From positions 79,686 to 143,685 of the forward strand of contig CAJOFJ010000003.1 of NCBI GenBank assembly GCA_905233625.1: DNA of 64,000 nucleotides, read 5' to 3'. The notes under the pieces are model-generated. The model saw only the letters and a list, made by a program, of their open reading frames with translations, was not told the DNA's origin and searched no databases. Origin of the DNA: an uncultured Bacteroidales bacterium. GTDB taxonomy: Bacteria; Bacteroidota; Bacteroidia; Bacteroidales; WCHB1-69. Position numbers and translations under genes: made by a program. Shown one piece after another: positions 33,425-42,733 of the stretch; within the stretch, counting starts at the first letter, position 1, and each line of letters opens with the position of its first letter.

Positions 33425-34315
33425 TTAGGCAACGGGGTTTTTCTTCACCGTTGTTCTTTTTCTTTTGGGCTTGTCGTCTTCTGAGCCTTCTTCTTCCTCA
33501 ACGCCTTTTACCTTTTTCACAACGGGTTTGTTGTCGTTCTGGGCGGTTTCTTCGTCATCATCGTCGTTAGCCTCAGTTCTTCTTACATCTTCTTCTTCCT
33601 CTTCAACGTCGATGTTGTCTTTGTCCATTTTTCTCTCGTTCAAACCTTCGGCGATAGCGTCGCAGATGGCCTGTACGATGATAGCGATAGACTTGGAGGC
33701 GTCGTCGTTAGCGGGGATGGGGAAGTCGATGAGGTTGGGGTTAGAGTTGGTATCAACGATAGCGAAGGTGTTGATGTTCAGGCGGCGGGCTTCAGCCACG
33801 GCGATGTGTTCTTTGAGTACGTCAACGATGAAGACAGCTGCGGGCAGGCGGGACAGGTCGGCGATAGAACCCAAGTTCTTCTCCAGTTTAGCTCTTTCAC
33901 GCTGGATTTGCAGTTTTTCGCGTTTGGAGATGTTGGCGAACTGGGGGCTGGCCATCAGTTTGTCGATGTCACCCATTTTTTTCACGGCCTTGCGGATGGT
34001 GAAGAAGTTGGTGAGCATACCACCAGGCCAACGTTCAGTTACGTAAGGCATGTTCACGCCTTTAACGATTTCGGCAACGGTGTCTTTAGCCTGTTTTTTG
34101 GTAGCCACGAATAAGATCTTACGGCCGGATCTGGCAATCTGTTTAGCAGCGGCGCAAGCCTCCTGCAGTTTGTCCATAGTCTTATAGAGGTCGATAATAT
34201 GGATACCGTTTTTCTCCATAAAGATGTACTGGGCCATTGCCGGGTTCCATTTTCTTCTGAGGTGTCCGAAGTGACAACCTGCTTCTAATAAATCTTCAAA
34301 TTTTGGATTTGTCAT
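33425..34315 (-). CDS. rpsB: 30S ribosomal protein S2 with C-terminal extension
   Basis: Residues 1-~230 are S2 (FEDLLEAGCHFGHLRRKWNP, the IYKTMDKL region and FPIPANDDASKSI). A further ~60 residues form a charged tail: several glutamate/aspartate runs (EEEEED, DDDDEE, EEEEGSEDD) and a lysine/arginine-rich end (KPKRKRTTVKKNPVA). Tails like this are seen in some Bacteroidota S2 proteins; their role is unknown. It lies between rpsI and tsf on the same strand. Confidence 0.96.
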   Translation of the reverse strand: MTNPKFEDLLEAGCHFGHLRRKWNPAMAQYIFMEKNGIHIIDLYKTMDKLQEACAAAKQIARSGRKILFVATKKQAKDTVAEIVKGVNMPYVTERWPGGMLTNFFTIRKAVKKMGDIDKLMASPQFANISKREKLQIQRERAKLEKNLGSIADLSRLPAAVFIVDVLKEHIAVAEARRLNINTFAIVDTNSNPNLIDFPIPANDDASKSIAIIVQAICDAIAEGLNERKMDKDNIDVEEEEEDVRRTEANDDDDEETAQNDNKPVVKKVKGVEEEEGSEDDKPKRKRTTVKKNPVA

Positions 34316-34434
34316 TGTTGTTTTTGTTTAATTTGTTTACTTTCGTTTGATTAATAAGCAATTGCGGAGTAGTTCTTGCGAGAAGTCTTCGCAATTTCGA
34401 TACTAAACATGCGCAATATATATAATAGTATATA
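34316..34434. other. 119-base rpsI-rpsB gap with a small hairpin
   Basis: On the minus strand this is the leader of rpsB. It contains a 6-bp hairpin (TTGCGA/TCGCAA at 34376-34394). S2 autoregulates by binding its leader in some bacteria, but I recognise no known motif here. No -7 box was seen, so rpsB is probably co-transcribed with rplM-rpsI. Confidence 0.4.
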
Positions 34435-34821
34435 TTAACGTTTGCTGAACTGGAATCTTCTACGAGCTTTCGGCTGACCGGGTTTCTTACGTTCCACCAT
34501 ACGCGGGTCTCTCTTGAGGAGGCCTTTGGATTTGAGGGCGGGACGATACTCGGGGTTGATTTCGCAGAGGGCGCGTGAGATGGCGAGGCGCAGGGCTTCA
34601 GCCTGGCCGGTCATGCCACCGCCGTCGAGGTTCACCTTAATGTCGTATTCACCTTCCACCTGTGAAATGGCGAGGGGCTGGGTGACTACGTACTGCAGGG
34701 TAGCCAAGTTGAAATATTCTTTATAGTCACGGTTGTTGATCGTGATGTTGCCACTGCCTTTTTTCATATAGATACGTGCGACAGCGGTTTTTCTTCTACC
34801 GATTGTATTGATTACTTCCAT
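34435..34821 (-). CDS. rpsI: 30S ribosomal protein S9
   Basis: A 128-residue S9 protein with the family start INTIGRRKTAVARIYMKKGSG and the C-terminal basic tail ending ARRRFQFSKR, which reaches the decoding centre. It begins five bases after the rplM stop, the usual rplM-rpsI pairing. Confidence 0.97.
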   Translation of the reverse strand: MEVINTIGRRKTAVARIYMKKGSGNITINNRDYKEYFNLATLQYVVTQPLAISQVEGEYDIKVNLDGGGMTGQAEALRLAISRALCEINPEYRPALKSKGLLKRDPRMVERKKPGQPKARRRFQFSKR

Positions 34822-34826
34822 CTCTC

Positions 34827-35282
34827 TTATTTGATTTCGTTAATGTTGATGACTTTGGGATTCTGACCTTCGTGCGGGTGGTTCGGGCCGGCATAGACAT
34901 GCAGGTTGCGGAAGAGCTGGTCTCCGAGTCTGTTTTTGGGGAGCATGCCTCTGATGGCGTGTTCAACGACCTTGATAGGGTTCTTAGCGAGCACTTCTCT
35001 CGGGGTAGCGAAACGCTGTCCGCCGGGGTAGGTGGTGTGGCGCACATAAACCTTGTCGGTCATTTTCTTGCCGGTGAATCTGATTTTGTCCGCATTGACG
35101 ATGATGACGTTGTCACCACAATCGAAATGAGGAGTGTAGTAAGGTTTGTTCTTGCCTCTGAGGATGCGGGCAACGGCGGTGGCCAGTCTACCGACGATCA
35201 TCTCCTGGGCGTCAACAACAACCCATTCTTTCTTTACGATCTTTTCGTTTGCCGAAATTGTTCTGTAACTTACTTGATCCAT
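34827..35282 (-). CDS. rplM: 50S ribosomal protein L13
   Basis: A 151-residue L13 protein. An upstream ATG at 35324 would add 14 residues, but homology begins at MDQVSYRTISANEKIVKKEW, so 35282 is the start. Typical text: VVDAQEMIVGRLATAVARIL and GGQRFATPREVL. It is the first gene of the rplM-rpsI-rpsB-tsf operon, with a -7 box at 35389-35396. Confidence 0.97.
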   Translation of the reverse strand: MDQVSYRTISANEKIVKKEWVVVDAQEMIVGRLATAVARILRGKNKPYYTPHFDCGDNVIIVNADKIRFTGKKMTDKVYVRHTTYPGGQRFATPREVLAKNPIKVVEHAIRGMLPKNRLGDQLFRNLHVYAGPNHPHEGQNPKVININEIK

Positions 35283-35388
35283 TTTTTTTTCTTGTTTGTG
35301 AGATGATGTCTTCACCCACATCATCTCGAATTTTACTTAATTTCCTTTTCTAACCTAAAGGATAATAATCGGTAATTTTTTGAGGGTG

Positions 35389-35396
35389 CAAAAATA
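35389..35396 (-). promoter_or_regulatory. -7 box of the rplM operon
   Basis: The minus strand reads TATTTTTG (TAnnTTTG), 106 bases upstream of the rplM ATG. It faces away from the secE promoter; the 444-base gap between rplM and secE therefore holds two divergent promoters. Confidence 0.55.
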
Positions 35397-35466
35397 CAAT
35401 TTTTTTATATATAAAATGCGTTGAAAAAAAATTTTTTTGAAATGTTTTTTGTGTAAATAAAATTAT

Positions 35467-35474
35467 TATATTTG
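35467..35474 (+). promoter_or_regulatory. -7 box of the secE-nusG-rpl-rpo operon
   Basis: TATATTTG matches TAnnTTTG. A TTTG lies at 35448-35451 (15-base spacer, shorter than usual). This would give a 5' leader of about 245 nt before secE. Confidence 0.5.
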
Positions 35475-35598
35475 CCGACCGTATAAAATGTAACGTTGCG
35501 TAGAAGCGAATGACGGAGAAAATCGCGTGTAATTGCTTGAAATTATGCAAGTTACAAAGCGATGGAGCGGTTTCTGAATTTTCCGCGAGAGGTGAAAA

Positions 35599-35682
35599 AT
35601 GTGCAAAAAACGGGAGAAAAATTCCGAAATCGGGAAAAATTCAGTGTGGGGCGGAGGCGAAATTTGGGAATTTTCCCGTTGA
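35599..35682 (+). CDS. possible 27-codon leader ORF before secE
   Basis: An ATG at 35599, seven bases after a GAGAGG purine stretch (35587-35592), opens a 27-codon frame that ends with TGA at 35680-35682. The peptide would begin MCKKREKNSEIGKN and contains two Trp and several Gly codons. It spans the two competing hairpins at 35611-35678. It may be a leader peptide of an attenuator, or just chance; this is a weak call. Confidence 0.3.
   Translation: MCKKREKNSEIGKNSVWGGGEIWEFSR
35611..35678 (+). promoter_or_regulatory. leader with two alternative hairpins before secE
   Basis: The segment CGGGA at 35611 (with 35611-35630) and the segment CGGGAAAAATT at 35631-35641 can each pair with AATTTTCCCG at 35669-35678. 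The two pairings exclude each other, as in attenuator-type switches. No T-tract follows, so it is not a simple terminator. Confidence 0.4.
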
Positions 35683-35726
35683 AAAATGAAAAAAATTGAA
35701 TCAAAAATAGAAAAAATTACTCGAAA

Positions 35727-35915
35727 ATGAAAATAGTAAATTACATCAAGGAATGTTATGACGAACTGGTACACAAAGTGACCTGGCCGTCAGCTCAGGA
35801 TCTTCAGAGTAGCGTTTTGGTAGTATCCATTGCTTCCCTAATCATAGCACTTATTGTGTTTTTGATGGATGTTATCTTCAACGCAGGGATGGGCTTGCTC
35901 TTCCCGACTGTTTAA
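35727..35915 (+). CDS. secE: preprotein translocase subunit SecE
   Basis: A 62-residue single-span SecE, short as usual for this phylum. The conserved amphipathic start IKECYDELVHKVTWPS precedes the transmembrane helix (VVSIASLIIALIVFLMD). It joins SecY and SecG in the inner-membrane translocon. It heads the nusG-rplKAJL-rpoBC cluster. The tRNA-Trp gene and tuf often found just upstream in Bacteroidota are not here. Confidence 0.93.
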   Translation: MKIVNYIKECYDELVHKVTWPSAQDLQSSVLVVSIASLIIALIVFLMDVIFNAGMGLLFPTV

Positions 35916-35960
35916 TTTTCAGTATTTTAAAATAGGTATTTAACCGTAAACGATTTTGAA

Positions 35961-36512
35961 ATGGCAGAGATCGAACACAAGTGGTATGTGATCAAGACGG
36001 TCACGGGCACGGAGAAGAAGGTGAAGCAGAACATCGAGAGCGAGGTTGAGGCTTCCCATCTGAAGGATTTCGTGTCGCGTGTCCTGATTCCGACCGAGAA
36101 GTACTATCAGATCCGCAACGGTAAGAAAATCAGCAAGGAGAGGAACTACTTTCCCGGCTACATCTTTGTCGAGGCAATGATGTTGGGCGAGGTGCACCAT
36201 GTCCTGTTGAACATCCCCGGCGTGCTGGGTTTCGTAGGCTGCAAGAAGAAAACTGATCCTCCCATCGCGCTCCGTCCCGCCGAGGTAACCCGCATGTTAG
36301 GCAAGGCCGACGAATTGCTTGAGCAAGACGAGTCCTTCTCTCTCCCCTTCATCGTGGGCGAAGAAATCAAAGTCATTGACGGTCCTTTCAGCACTTTTAA
36401 CGGCATTATCGAAGAGATCAATCCCGAGAAAAAGAAACTGAAGGTTATGGTGAAAATCTTCGGACGTAAGACTCCGCTCGAGCTGAGTTTTATGCAAGTT
36501 GAAAAGGTCTAA
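35961..36512 (+). CDS. nusG: transcription termination/antitermination factor NusG
   Basis: A 183-residue NusG with the NGN domain (HKWYVIKTVTGTEKKVKQNI) and a C-terminal KOW domain (VIDGPFSTFNGIIEEINPEK). It binds RNA polymerase and Rho or S10. It lies between secE and rplK, the standard place. Confidence 0.97.
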   Translation: MAEIEHKWYVIKTVTGTEKKVKQNIESEVEASHLKDFVSRVLIPTEKYYQIRNGKKISKERNYFPGYIFVEAMMLGEVHHVLLNIPGVLGFVGCKKKTDPPIALRPAEVTRMLGKADELLEQDESFSLPFIVGEEIKVIDGPFSTFNGIIEEINPEKKKLKVMVKIFGRKTPLELSFMQVEKV

Positions 36513-36550
36513 ATACCGCAAATAGTTACAAACAAAAAAATTAACAAACA

Positions 36551-37000
36551 ATGGCAAAAGAAGTAGCTGGACTTATTAAGTTACAAATCAAAGGTGGCGC
36601 CGCCAATCCATCTCCCCCAGTAGGACCTGCCTTGGGTGCCAAGGGTGTGAACATCATGGAATTTTGTAAGCAGTTCAATGCTCGTACGCAAGATCTGGCC
36701 GGCAAGTTAGTGCCTGTCATCATCACTGTTTACAAGGATAAATCTTTTGATTTTGTCACCAAAACGCCGCCGGTTGCTGTACAGTTGTTGGAAGCAGCCA
36801 AAATTCAAAAAGGATCCAAGGAACCTAACCGTAGCAAAGTTGCCACGATTACTTGGGACCAGGTGAAAGCCATCGCGGAAATCAAGATGCCCGACTTGAA
36901 CTGTTTCGAGTTGCCATCTGCCATGAGCATGGTCGCCGGTACCGCAAGAAGCATGGGTATCAACGTGAAGGGCGGAACCAATCCTTTTGAACAAAATTAA
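36551..37000 (+). CDS. rplK: 50S ribosomal protein L11
   Basis: A 149-residue L11 with the N-terminal [20 protein letters not shown] and the C-terminal rRNA-binding domain ending [13 protein letters not shown]. It forms the GTPase-associated stalk base. Confidence 0.97.
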   Translation: MAKEVAGLIKLQIKGGAANPSPPVGPALGAKGVNIMEFCKQFNARTQDLAGKLVPVIITVYKDKSFDFVTKTPPVAVQLLEAAKIQKGSKEPNRSKVATITWDQVKAIAEIKMPDLNCFELPSAMSMVAGTARSMGINVKGGTNPFEQN

Positions 37001-37021
37001 TAACAAGTAAACCAAAACAAC

Positions 37022-37717
37022 ATGGCTAAAATATCAAAAAAACGCAAAGAAGCTTTTGCTAAATTTGATAAGAGCAAAGTATATCCCGTTGCCGAAGCTG
37101 TTCAGATTGTGAAGGATATCACCTACACCAAATTTGACGCCTCCTTCGACATCGACGTCCGCCTGGGCGTTGACCCCCGAAAGGCCAATCAGATGGTGAG
37201 AGGTATCGTGACCCTTCCCCACGGAACCGGTAAGGTGGTGAGAGTGCTTGTTCTTTGCACCCCCGACAAGGAGGATGAGGCAAAAGCAGCTGGCGCCGAC
37301 TATGTGGGACTGGACGAATACGTTGACAAGATCAAGAAAGGTTGGACCGACGTTGACGTCATCATCACTATGCCGAGCGTTATGCCGAAAATCGGTGCCC
37401 TTGGTAAAATCCTGGGTCCCCGTGGCTTGATGCCGAACCCCAAAGCCGGTACGGTTACCATGGAAATCGGTAAGGCTGTTGCTGATGTGAAAGCCGGTAA
37501 GATTGACTTCAAAGTTGACAAATTCGGTATCATCCACTCCGGTATCGGCAAAGTTAGCTTCGACGCTAACAAGCTCGTGGAGAATACTCGCGAAATGATG
37601 TCAACCATTATCAAGTTGAAACCGACTGCCGCAAAGGGAACATACGTAAAGAGCATTTACCTTTCCAGTACCATGAGTCCCGGTGTACAAGTTGATGTGA
37701 AATCAGTTACATTATAA
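37022..37717 (+). CDS. rplA: 50S ribosomal protein L1
   Basis: A 231-residue L1 with [32 protein letters not shown] and the final [19 protein letters not shown] signature. It forms the mobile stalk and in many bacteria represses its own operon; no L1-binding mimic was searched for here. Confidence 0.97.
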   Translation: MAKISKKRKEAFAKFDKSKVYPVAEAVQIVKDITYTKFDASFDIDVRLGVDPRKANQMVRGIVTLPHGTGKVVRVLVLCTPDKEDEAKAAGADYVGLDEYVDKIKKGWTDVDVIITMPSVMPKIGALGKILGPRGLMPNPKAGTVTMEIGKAVADVKAGKIDFKVDKFGIIHSGIGKVSFDANKLVENTREMMSTIIKLKPTAAKGTYVKSIYLSSTMSPGVQVDVKSVTL

Positions 37718-37735
37718 TCTAAAAAAAGCTAAAGT

Positions 37736-38254
37736 ATGAAACAAGAACAGAAAAGCGTTATCATTGATGCCATCGCGAAGGACTTAGCTGAGTATTCCCA
37801 TGTATATGTAACCGATATCTCAGGCTTTACGGTAGAGACCGTCAACCAGCTCAGAAGACTGTGCTTCCGTCGCAACATTAAGCTGAAAGTGGTGAAAAAC
37901 ACCCTGCTGAAACGCGCTATGGACCAGTCCGAAGTTGACTATTCGGAAATCTATCCCGCATTAGCCGGCACAACTTCAATCATGCTGTCCAACACGGGAA
38001 ACGCTCCCGCTAAGGTTATCAAGGAATTCCGCGCTAAAAACAAAAAGCCCATCCTGAAGGCAGCATTCATCGAAGAGGCAACTTATTTCGGTGACGATCA
38101 ATTGGATAATCTCTGCAACATCAAGTCAAGAGAAGAACTGATCGGTGACATCGTAGGTCTGTTGCAGTCACCTGCACGCAACGTCATCTCTGCTTTGCAG
38201 TCTGGCGGTGGCAAACTCGCAGGCATCGTAAAGACCTTGTCAGAAAGAAATTAA
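37736..38254 (+). CDS. rplJ: 50S ribosomal protein L10
   Basis: A 172-residue L10, base of the L7/L12 stalk. Signatures include YVTDISGFTVETVNQLRRLC and LKVVKNTLLKRAM. It starts only 18 bases after rplA, so the long L10 leader known from other phyla is absent. Confidence 0.95.
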   Translation: MKQEQKSVIIDAIAKDLAEYSHVYVTDISGFTVETVNQLRRLCFRRNIKLKVVKNTLLKRAMDQSEVDYSEIYPALAGTTSIMLSNTGNAPAKVIKEFRAKNKKPILKAAFIEEATYFGDDQLDNLCNIKSREELIGDIVGLLQSPARNVISALQSGGGKLAGIVKTLSERN

Positions 38255-38304
38255 AAAACAAACAATCAATCAATTTAGTAAAAAACCATTAAAAAAATAC
38301 AATT

Positions 38305-38685
38305 ATGGCAGATTTGAAAGCATTTGCAGAACAATTAGTAAATTTGACCGTTAAGGAAGTTAACGAATTGGCTCAAATTTTGAAAGAAGAATACGGTATT
38401 GAACCCGCAGCCGCAGCAGTAGCAGTAGCAGCTCCCGCAGCAGGTGGCGCTGGCGCAGCAGCAGCTGAAGAAAAAACCGAATTCGACGTTATCCTGAAAG
38501 CAGCTGGCCCCAACAAATTGGCCGTTGTTAAATTGGTGAAAGAACTGACCAGCCTCGGTCTGAAGGAAGCTAAGGAATTAGTTGACGGTGCTCCCAAGGC
38601 TGTTAAGGAAGGCGTTTCCAAAGACGAAGCTGAAGGCTTGAGAAAATCATTGGAAGAAGCCGGCGCTGAAGTAGAAGTTAAATAA
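38305..38685 (+). CDS. rplL: 50S ribosomal protein L7/L12
   Basis: A 126-residue L7/L12 with the N-terminal dimer domain, a long alanine-rich hinge ([19 protein letters not shown] region) and the C-terminal factor-binding domain ([20 protein letters not shown]). It binds L10 in several copies. Confidence 0.97.
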   Translation: MADLKAFAEQLVNLTVKEVNELAQILKEEYGIEPAAAAVAVAAPAAGGAGAAAAEEKTEFDVILKAAGPNKLAVVKLVKELTSLGLKEAKELVDGAPKAVKEGVSKDEAEGLRKSLEEAGAEVEVK

Positions 38686-38703
38686 TTTTACTCCGCTAAT
38701 ACG

Positions 38704-38751
38704 ACAATCAGTACAACGCTTTCACTCCGGTGGAAGCCTTGTACTTATTGT
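38704..38751 (+). promoter_or_regulatory. UNCG-capped hairpin between rplL and rpoB
   Basis: A near-complete stem of about 20 base pairs with only two single mismatches: ACAAT-c-AGTACAA-c-GCTT-TCAC, loop TCCG, GTGG-AAGC-c-TTGTACT-t-ATTGT. The loop with its closing C-G pair is the very stable cUNCGg type. No T-tract follows at once. The position matches the E. coli rplL-rpoB gap, which holds an attenuator and an RNase III site, so processing or partial termination is likely. Confidence 0.7.
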
Positions 38752-38760
38752 TGTATTTAT

Positions 38761-38805
38761 GTGTTTTAAATAACACGCTTTTACTCAGTCACCCGCAGAT
38801 GACTG
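38761..38805 (+). other. two smaller hairpins before rpoB
   Basis: GTGTT/AACAC at 38761-38776 and CAGTCA/TGACTG at 38786-38805. Together with the large hairpin the 223-base rplL-rpoB gap is unusually structured; no gene is seen in it. Confidence 0.4.
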
Positions 38806-38908
38806 TCCCTTACTGCCCCCACTCCTTGTGCTAAAGCTCACTGCCCCCTACTCAACGCTCATTCCTAGCTTAGAAAGTTCTTATTTTCGTAATTAAAAAA
38901 TCACCACC

Positions 38909-41900
38909 TTGGCAACAACAAATAACACAAGATTCAGCTTTGCATCCACCACGCCAGTGGAATTCCCGGACTTTCTTGATATCCAATTGAAGTCTTTCAA
39001 GGATTTCTTCCAAATCGACACCGACGCGGAACACCGCCGCGACGAAGGGCTCTTCAAGGTTTTTACGGAGAATTTTCCCATTACGGATGCGAGAAACAGT
39101 TTTGTCCTCGAATTCTTGGACTATTATATCGACGGTCCCCGCTATTCGATGGAAGAGTGTCTTGAAAGGGGCCTGACCTACAGCGTTCCTTTAAAAGCCA
39201 AAATGAAACTCTCATGCAATGATGTTGAGCATGAGGATTTCGAAACCCGTATTCAGGATGTTTTTTTGGGACTGATTCCCTATATGACCCCCCGCGGCAC
39301 CTTCATCATCAACGGTGCTGAGCGTGTGGTTGTGTCCCAGTTGCACCGTTCCCCCGGTGTGTTCTTCGGTTCTTCCTTCCATACCAATGGTACCCAGCTG
39401 TACTCAGCCCGTATCATCCCGTTCAAGGGCTCATGGATGGAGTTCACCACCGGTCCTCACGATGTGATGTACGCTTACATTGACCGTAAGAAACAGTTGC
39501 CGGTCACCACTTTGCTGCGTGCCATCGGCTACGAGACCGATAAGGACATCCTCGACATTTTCGACATCGCCCAAGAAGTGAAAGCAACGAAGGCCAACTT
39601 AAAGAAGTTCGTGGGCCAGAAATTCGCTGCCGCTGTTGTGAGAACCTGGAACGAAGACTTCCCCGATGAGGAAACCGGTGAAGTGTCAAGTATCGAACGT
39701 ACCGAGGTGATCATCGACCGCGAGACCGTGTTGGAAGAGAAACACATCAACAGAATCGTTGATGCGGGTGTGAAAACCGTGATGTTCCACAAGGACGACG
39801 GTAAACAGACCGACTATTCCATCATCTTCAACACCTTGCAGAAAGACCCGACCAACTCCGAGAAGCAGGCACTTGAATTCATATATCAGCAATTACGAAA
39901 TACCATCCCACCCGATGAGGAAACCGCCCGTACCGCCTTCGAGAAGTTGTTCTTCTCTGACAAGCGTTATGATTTGGGCGCTGTGGGTCGTTATAAAATC
40001 AACAAGAAACTGAACCTTGATATCCCCATGGAAACCCAGGTGTTGACCAAAGAGGATATCATTTCCATTATACGCTATTTGGTTGAGCTGATTAACTCCA
40101 AAACTGAAGTTGACGATATCGACCACTTGAGCAACAGACGTATCAGAACCGTTGGTGAACAGCTGTACAACCAGTTCGGCGTGGGCTTGGCCCGTATGTC
40201 ACGTACCATCCGCGACAAGATGAACGTGCGCGACAACGAGGTGTTCGCCCCCATGGATTTGATTAACGCCAAGACCCTGTCTTCCGTCATCAATTCCTTC
40301 TTCGGCACCAACCAGCTGTCACAGTTCATGGACCAGACCAACCCGCTGTCAGAGCTGACCCACAAGAGAAGAATCTCCGCTTTGGGTCCTGGCGGTTTGT
40401 CCCGTGACCGTGCCGGTTTCGAGGTGCGTGACGTTCACTACACCCACTACGGTCGTCTGTGTACCATTGAAACTCCTGAAGGACCGAACATCGGTCTGAT
40501 TTCCTCTCTCTGCGTGTTCGCTAAGATCAATCATCTGGGCTTTATCGAAACTCCCTACCGCCGCGTGGTGGACGGTAAGGTGATGTTCGACGAGGATCCC
40601 ATCTATCTGAGCGCCGAGGAAGAGGAGAACAAATATATTGCTCAGGCAACCACCCCGATGAATGAGGACCATGTGCTGGAAGACAATGTGAAGGTGCGTT
40701 ACCTGGCCGACTATCCTATCGTTCCGAAGGAACAGGTGAACCTGATCGATGTGGCCGCCAACCAGATTGCCTCTATCGCTGCATCCTTGATTCCTTTCCT
40801 TGAAAACGACGATGCTAACCGTGCGTTGATGGGTTCGAACATGATGCGTCAGGCTGTTCCGTTGTTAAATCCCGAAGTGCCTATCGTAGGTACCGGTTTG
40901 GAACGCCGTGTGGCTCTCGACTCCCGCGCTATGTTGCGCGCCGAGGGTGAAGGCGTGGTGGAATATGCCGATGCACTGAAGATCGTCATCCGCTACGACC
41001 GCACCGATGCCGAGAGACTGGTTTCTTTCGACACCGACGTGAAGACCTATATGCTGGAGAAGTTCAGAAGAACCAACCAGAACTCCTGCATCAACCAGAA
41101 ACCTATCGTCAGAAGAGGCGACAAGGTGAAGGCGGGTGATGTGCTGACTGAAGGTTATGCCACCAGTCAGGGCGAGTTGGCACTGGGTCGCAACATGCTC
41201 GTGGCCTTCATGCCATGGAAGGGTTACAACTACGAGGATGCTATCGTGATTTCAGACAGAGTGGTGAAGGAAGATATCTTCACTTCTATCCATATCGAAG
41301 AATTCACTTTGGAGGTTCGCGACACCAAACGCGGACAGGAAGTGTTGACCAACGATATTCCCAACGTTTCACAGGAAGCTACCAAGGATCTGAACGAAGA
41401 CGGTTTGATCCGTATCGGTGCCGAGGTGAACGAAGGCGATATCCTGATCGGTAAGATCACGCCTAAGGGCGAGTCTTATCCCACTCCTGAGGAGAAACTG
41501 CTCCGCGCCATCTTCGGAGACAAGGCTGGCGATGTGAAGGACGCCTCCCTCAAAGCACCCCCATCAATGAAGGGTGTGGTGATTGGCGCCAAATCATTGT
41601 CACGCCTCATCAAAGACAGAAAAGCCAAATCGAAAGATAAGGACATTGTTGCCGAAATTGAGAAGACCTACAACAAGCAGCTGCAGGAACTGAAGGACAA
41701 GATTGTCACCAAGCTGTATCGCGTGCTGGAAGGCAAGATTTCACACAATGTATATGATAATACCAAGAATATTATCATCGCCAAGGGTACCAAGTTCTCT
41801 CAGAAACTGTTACAGACGGTGAATTTTGCCAATGTGGCCGTTTCCAAGTGGACCAATGATGCCAAGATTAACGGACTGGTGTCTGAAATCATCCGCAATT

Positions 41901-42709
41901 ATCTGGTCAAAGAGCGTGAGCTGATGGCCAAGATGACCCGCGAGAAATTCGACGCCACCGTGGGTAGCGAGTTGCCGAACGGTATTGTCCAGATGGCCAA
42001 GGTTTACGTGGCTAACAAGCGTAAACTCCGCATCGGTGACAAGATGGCAGGTCGTCACGGTAACAAGGGTATTGTGGCTAAGATTGTCCGCCCCGAAGAT
42101 ATGCCGTTCATGGAAGACGGTCGTCCGGTGGACATCGTGCTGAACCCGCTGGGTGTGCCTTCACGTATGAACTTGGGACAGATTTACGAGACCATCTTAG
42201 GATGGGCTGGTAAAAAGCTGGGCATGAAGTATGCTACCCCGATTTTCGACGGTGCCACCCTCGACCAGATCAATGGCCTGATGGAAAAAGCCGGTCTGCC
42301 GCAGAATGGTAGTACCTATCTGTACAACGGTGAGACGGGTGAGAGATTCCACCAGAAGATTACGGTCGGTTACATTTATATGATTAAGCTGCACCACATG
42401 GTTGACGACAAGATGCACGCTCGTTCCATTGGACCTTACTCATTGATTACACAGCAGCCTCTGGGAGGTAAAGCCCAGTTCGGTGGTCAGCGTTTCGGTG
42501 AAATGGAGGTCTGGGCTATAGAGGCCTTCGGTGCCGCCAACGTGCTCCAGGAAATACTTACGGTTAAATCTGATGACGTCATCGGTAGAGCCAAAGCTTA
42601 CGAAGCTATCGTGAAGGGCGACAACATGCCCGCTTCAGGCCTGCCCGAATCGTTCAACGTATTGGTGAACGAGCTCCGCGGACTCGCATTGGATGTTCAA
42701 TTCGATTAA
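38909..42709 (+). CDS. rpoB: RNA polymerase beta subunit
   Basis: A 1266-residue beta subunit. The start is a TTG at 38909; an in-frame stop lies 15 bases upstream and no ATG occurs before homology begins ([20 protein letters not shown]). Later landmarks include the rifampicin-region text ([34 protein letters not shown]) and the C-terminal [18 protein letters not shown]. It forms the catalytic core with the beta' subunit encoded next. The weak TTG start could help set the expression level relative to rplL. Confidence 0.96.
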   Translation: MATTNNTRFSFASTTPVEFPDFLDIQLKSFKDFFQIDTDAEHRRDEGLFKVFTENFPITDARNSFVLEFLDYYIDGPRYSMEECLERGLTYSVPLKAKMKLSCNDVEHEDFETRIQDVFLGLIPYMTPRGTFIINGAERVVVSQLHRSPGVFFGSSFHTNGTQLYSARIIPFKGSWMEFTTGPHDVMYAYIDRKKQLPVTTLLRAIGYETDKDILDIFDIAQEVKATKANLKKFVGQKFAAAVVRTWNEDFPDEETGEVSSIERTEVIIDRETVLEEKHINRIVDAGVKTVMFHKDDGKQTDYSIIFNTLQKDPTNSEKQALEFIYQQLRNTIPPDEETARTAFEKLFFSDKRYDLGAVGRYKINKKLNLDIPMETQVLTKEDIISIIRYLVELINSKTEVDDIDHLSNRRIRTVGEQLYNQFGVGLARMSRTIRDKMNVRDNEVFAPMDLINAKTLSSVINSFFGTNQLSQFMDQTNPLSELTHKRRISALGPGGLSRDRAGFEVRDVHYTHYGRLCTIETPEGPNIGLISSLCVFAKINHLGFIETPYRRVVDGKVMFDEDPIYLSAEEEENKYIAQATTPMNEDHVLEDNVKVRYLADYPIVPKEQVNLIDVAANQIASIAASLIPFLENDDANRALMGSNMMRQAVPLLNPEVPIVGTGLERRVALDSRAMLRAEGEGVVEYADALKIVIRYDRTDAERLVSFDTDVKTYMLEKFRRTNQNSCINQKPIVRRGDKVKAGDVLTEGYATSQGELALGRNMLVAFMPWKGYNYEDAIVISDRVVKEDIFTSIHIEEFTLEVRDTKRGQEVLTNDIPNVSQEATKDLNEDGLIRIGAEVNEGDILIGKITPKGESYPTPEEKLLRAIFGDKAGDVKDASLKAPPSMKGVVIGAKSLSRLIKDRKAKSKDKDIVAEIEKTYNKQLQELKDKIVTKLYRVLEGKISHNVYDNTKNIIIAKGTKFSQKLLQTVNFANVAVSKWTNDAKINGLVSEIIRNYLVKERELMAKMTREKFDATVGSELPNGIVQMAKVYVANKRKLRIGDKMAGRHGNKGIVAKIVRPEDMPFMEDGRPVDIVLNPLGVPSRMNLGQIYETILGWAGKKLGMKYATPIFDGATLDQINGLMEKAGLPQNGSTYLYNGETGERFHQKITVGYIYMIKLHHMVDDKMHARSIGPYSLITQQPLGGKAQFGGQRFGEMEVWAIEAFGAANVLQEILTVKSDDVIGRAKAYEAIVKGDNMPASGLPESFNVLVNELRGLALDVQFD

Positions 42710-42733
42710 TCTTTAATTTTATTGAAAGAAATT

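Noticed and set aside
35475..35726. tRNA-Trp gene, as often found before secE in this phylum.
   Set aside because: No cloverleaf or CCA-type end could be built in this stretch.
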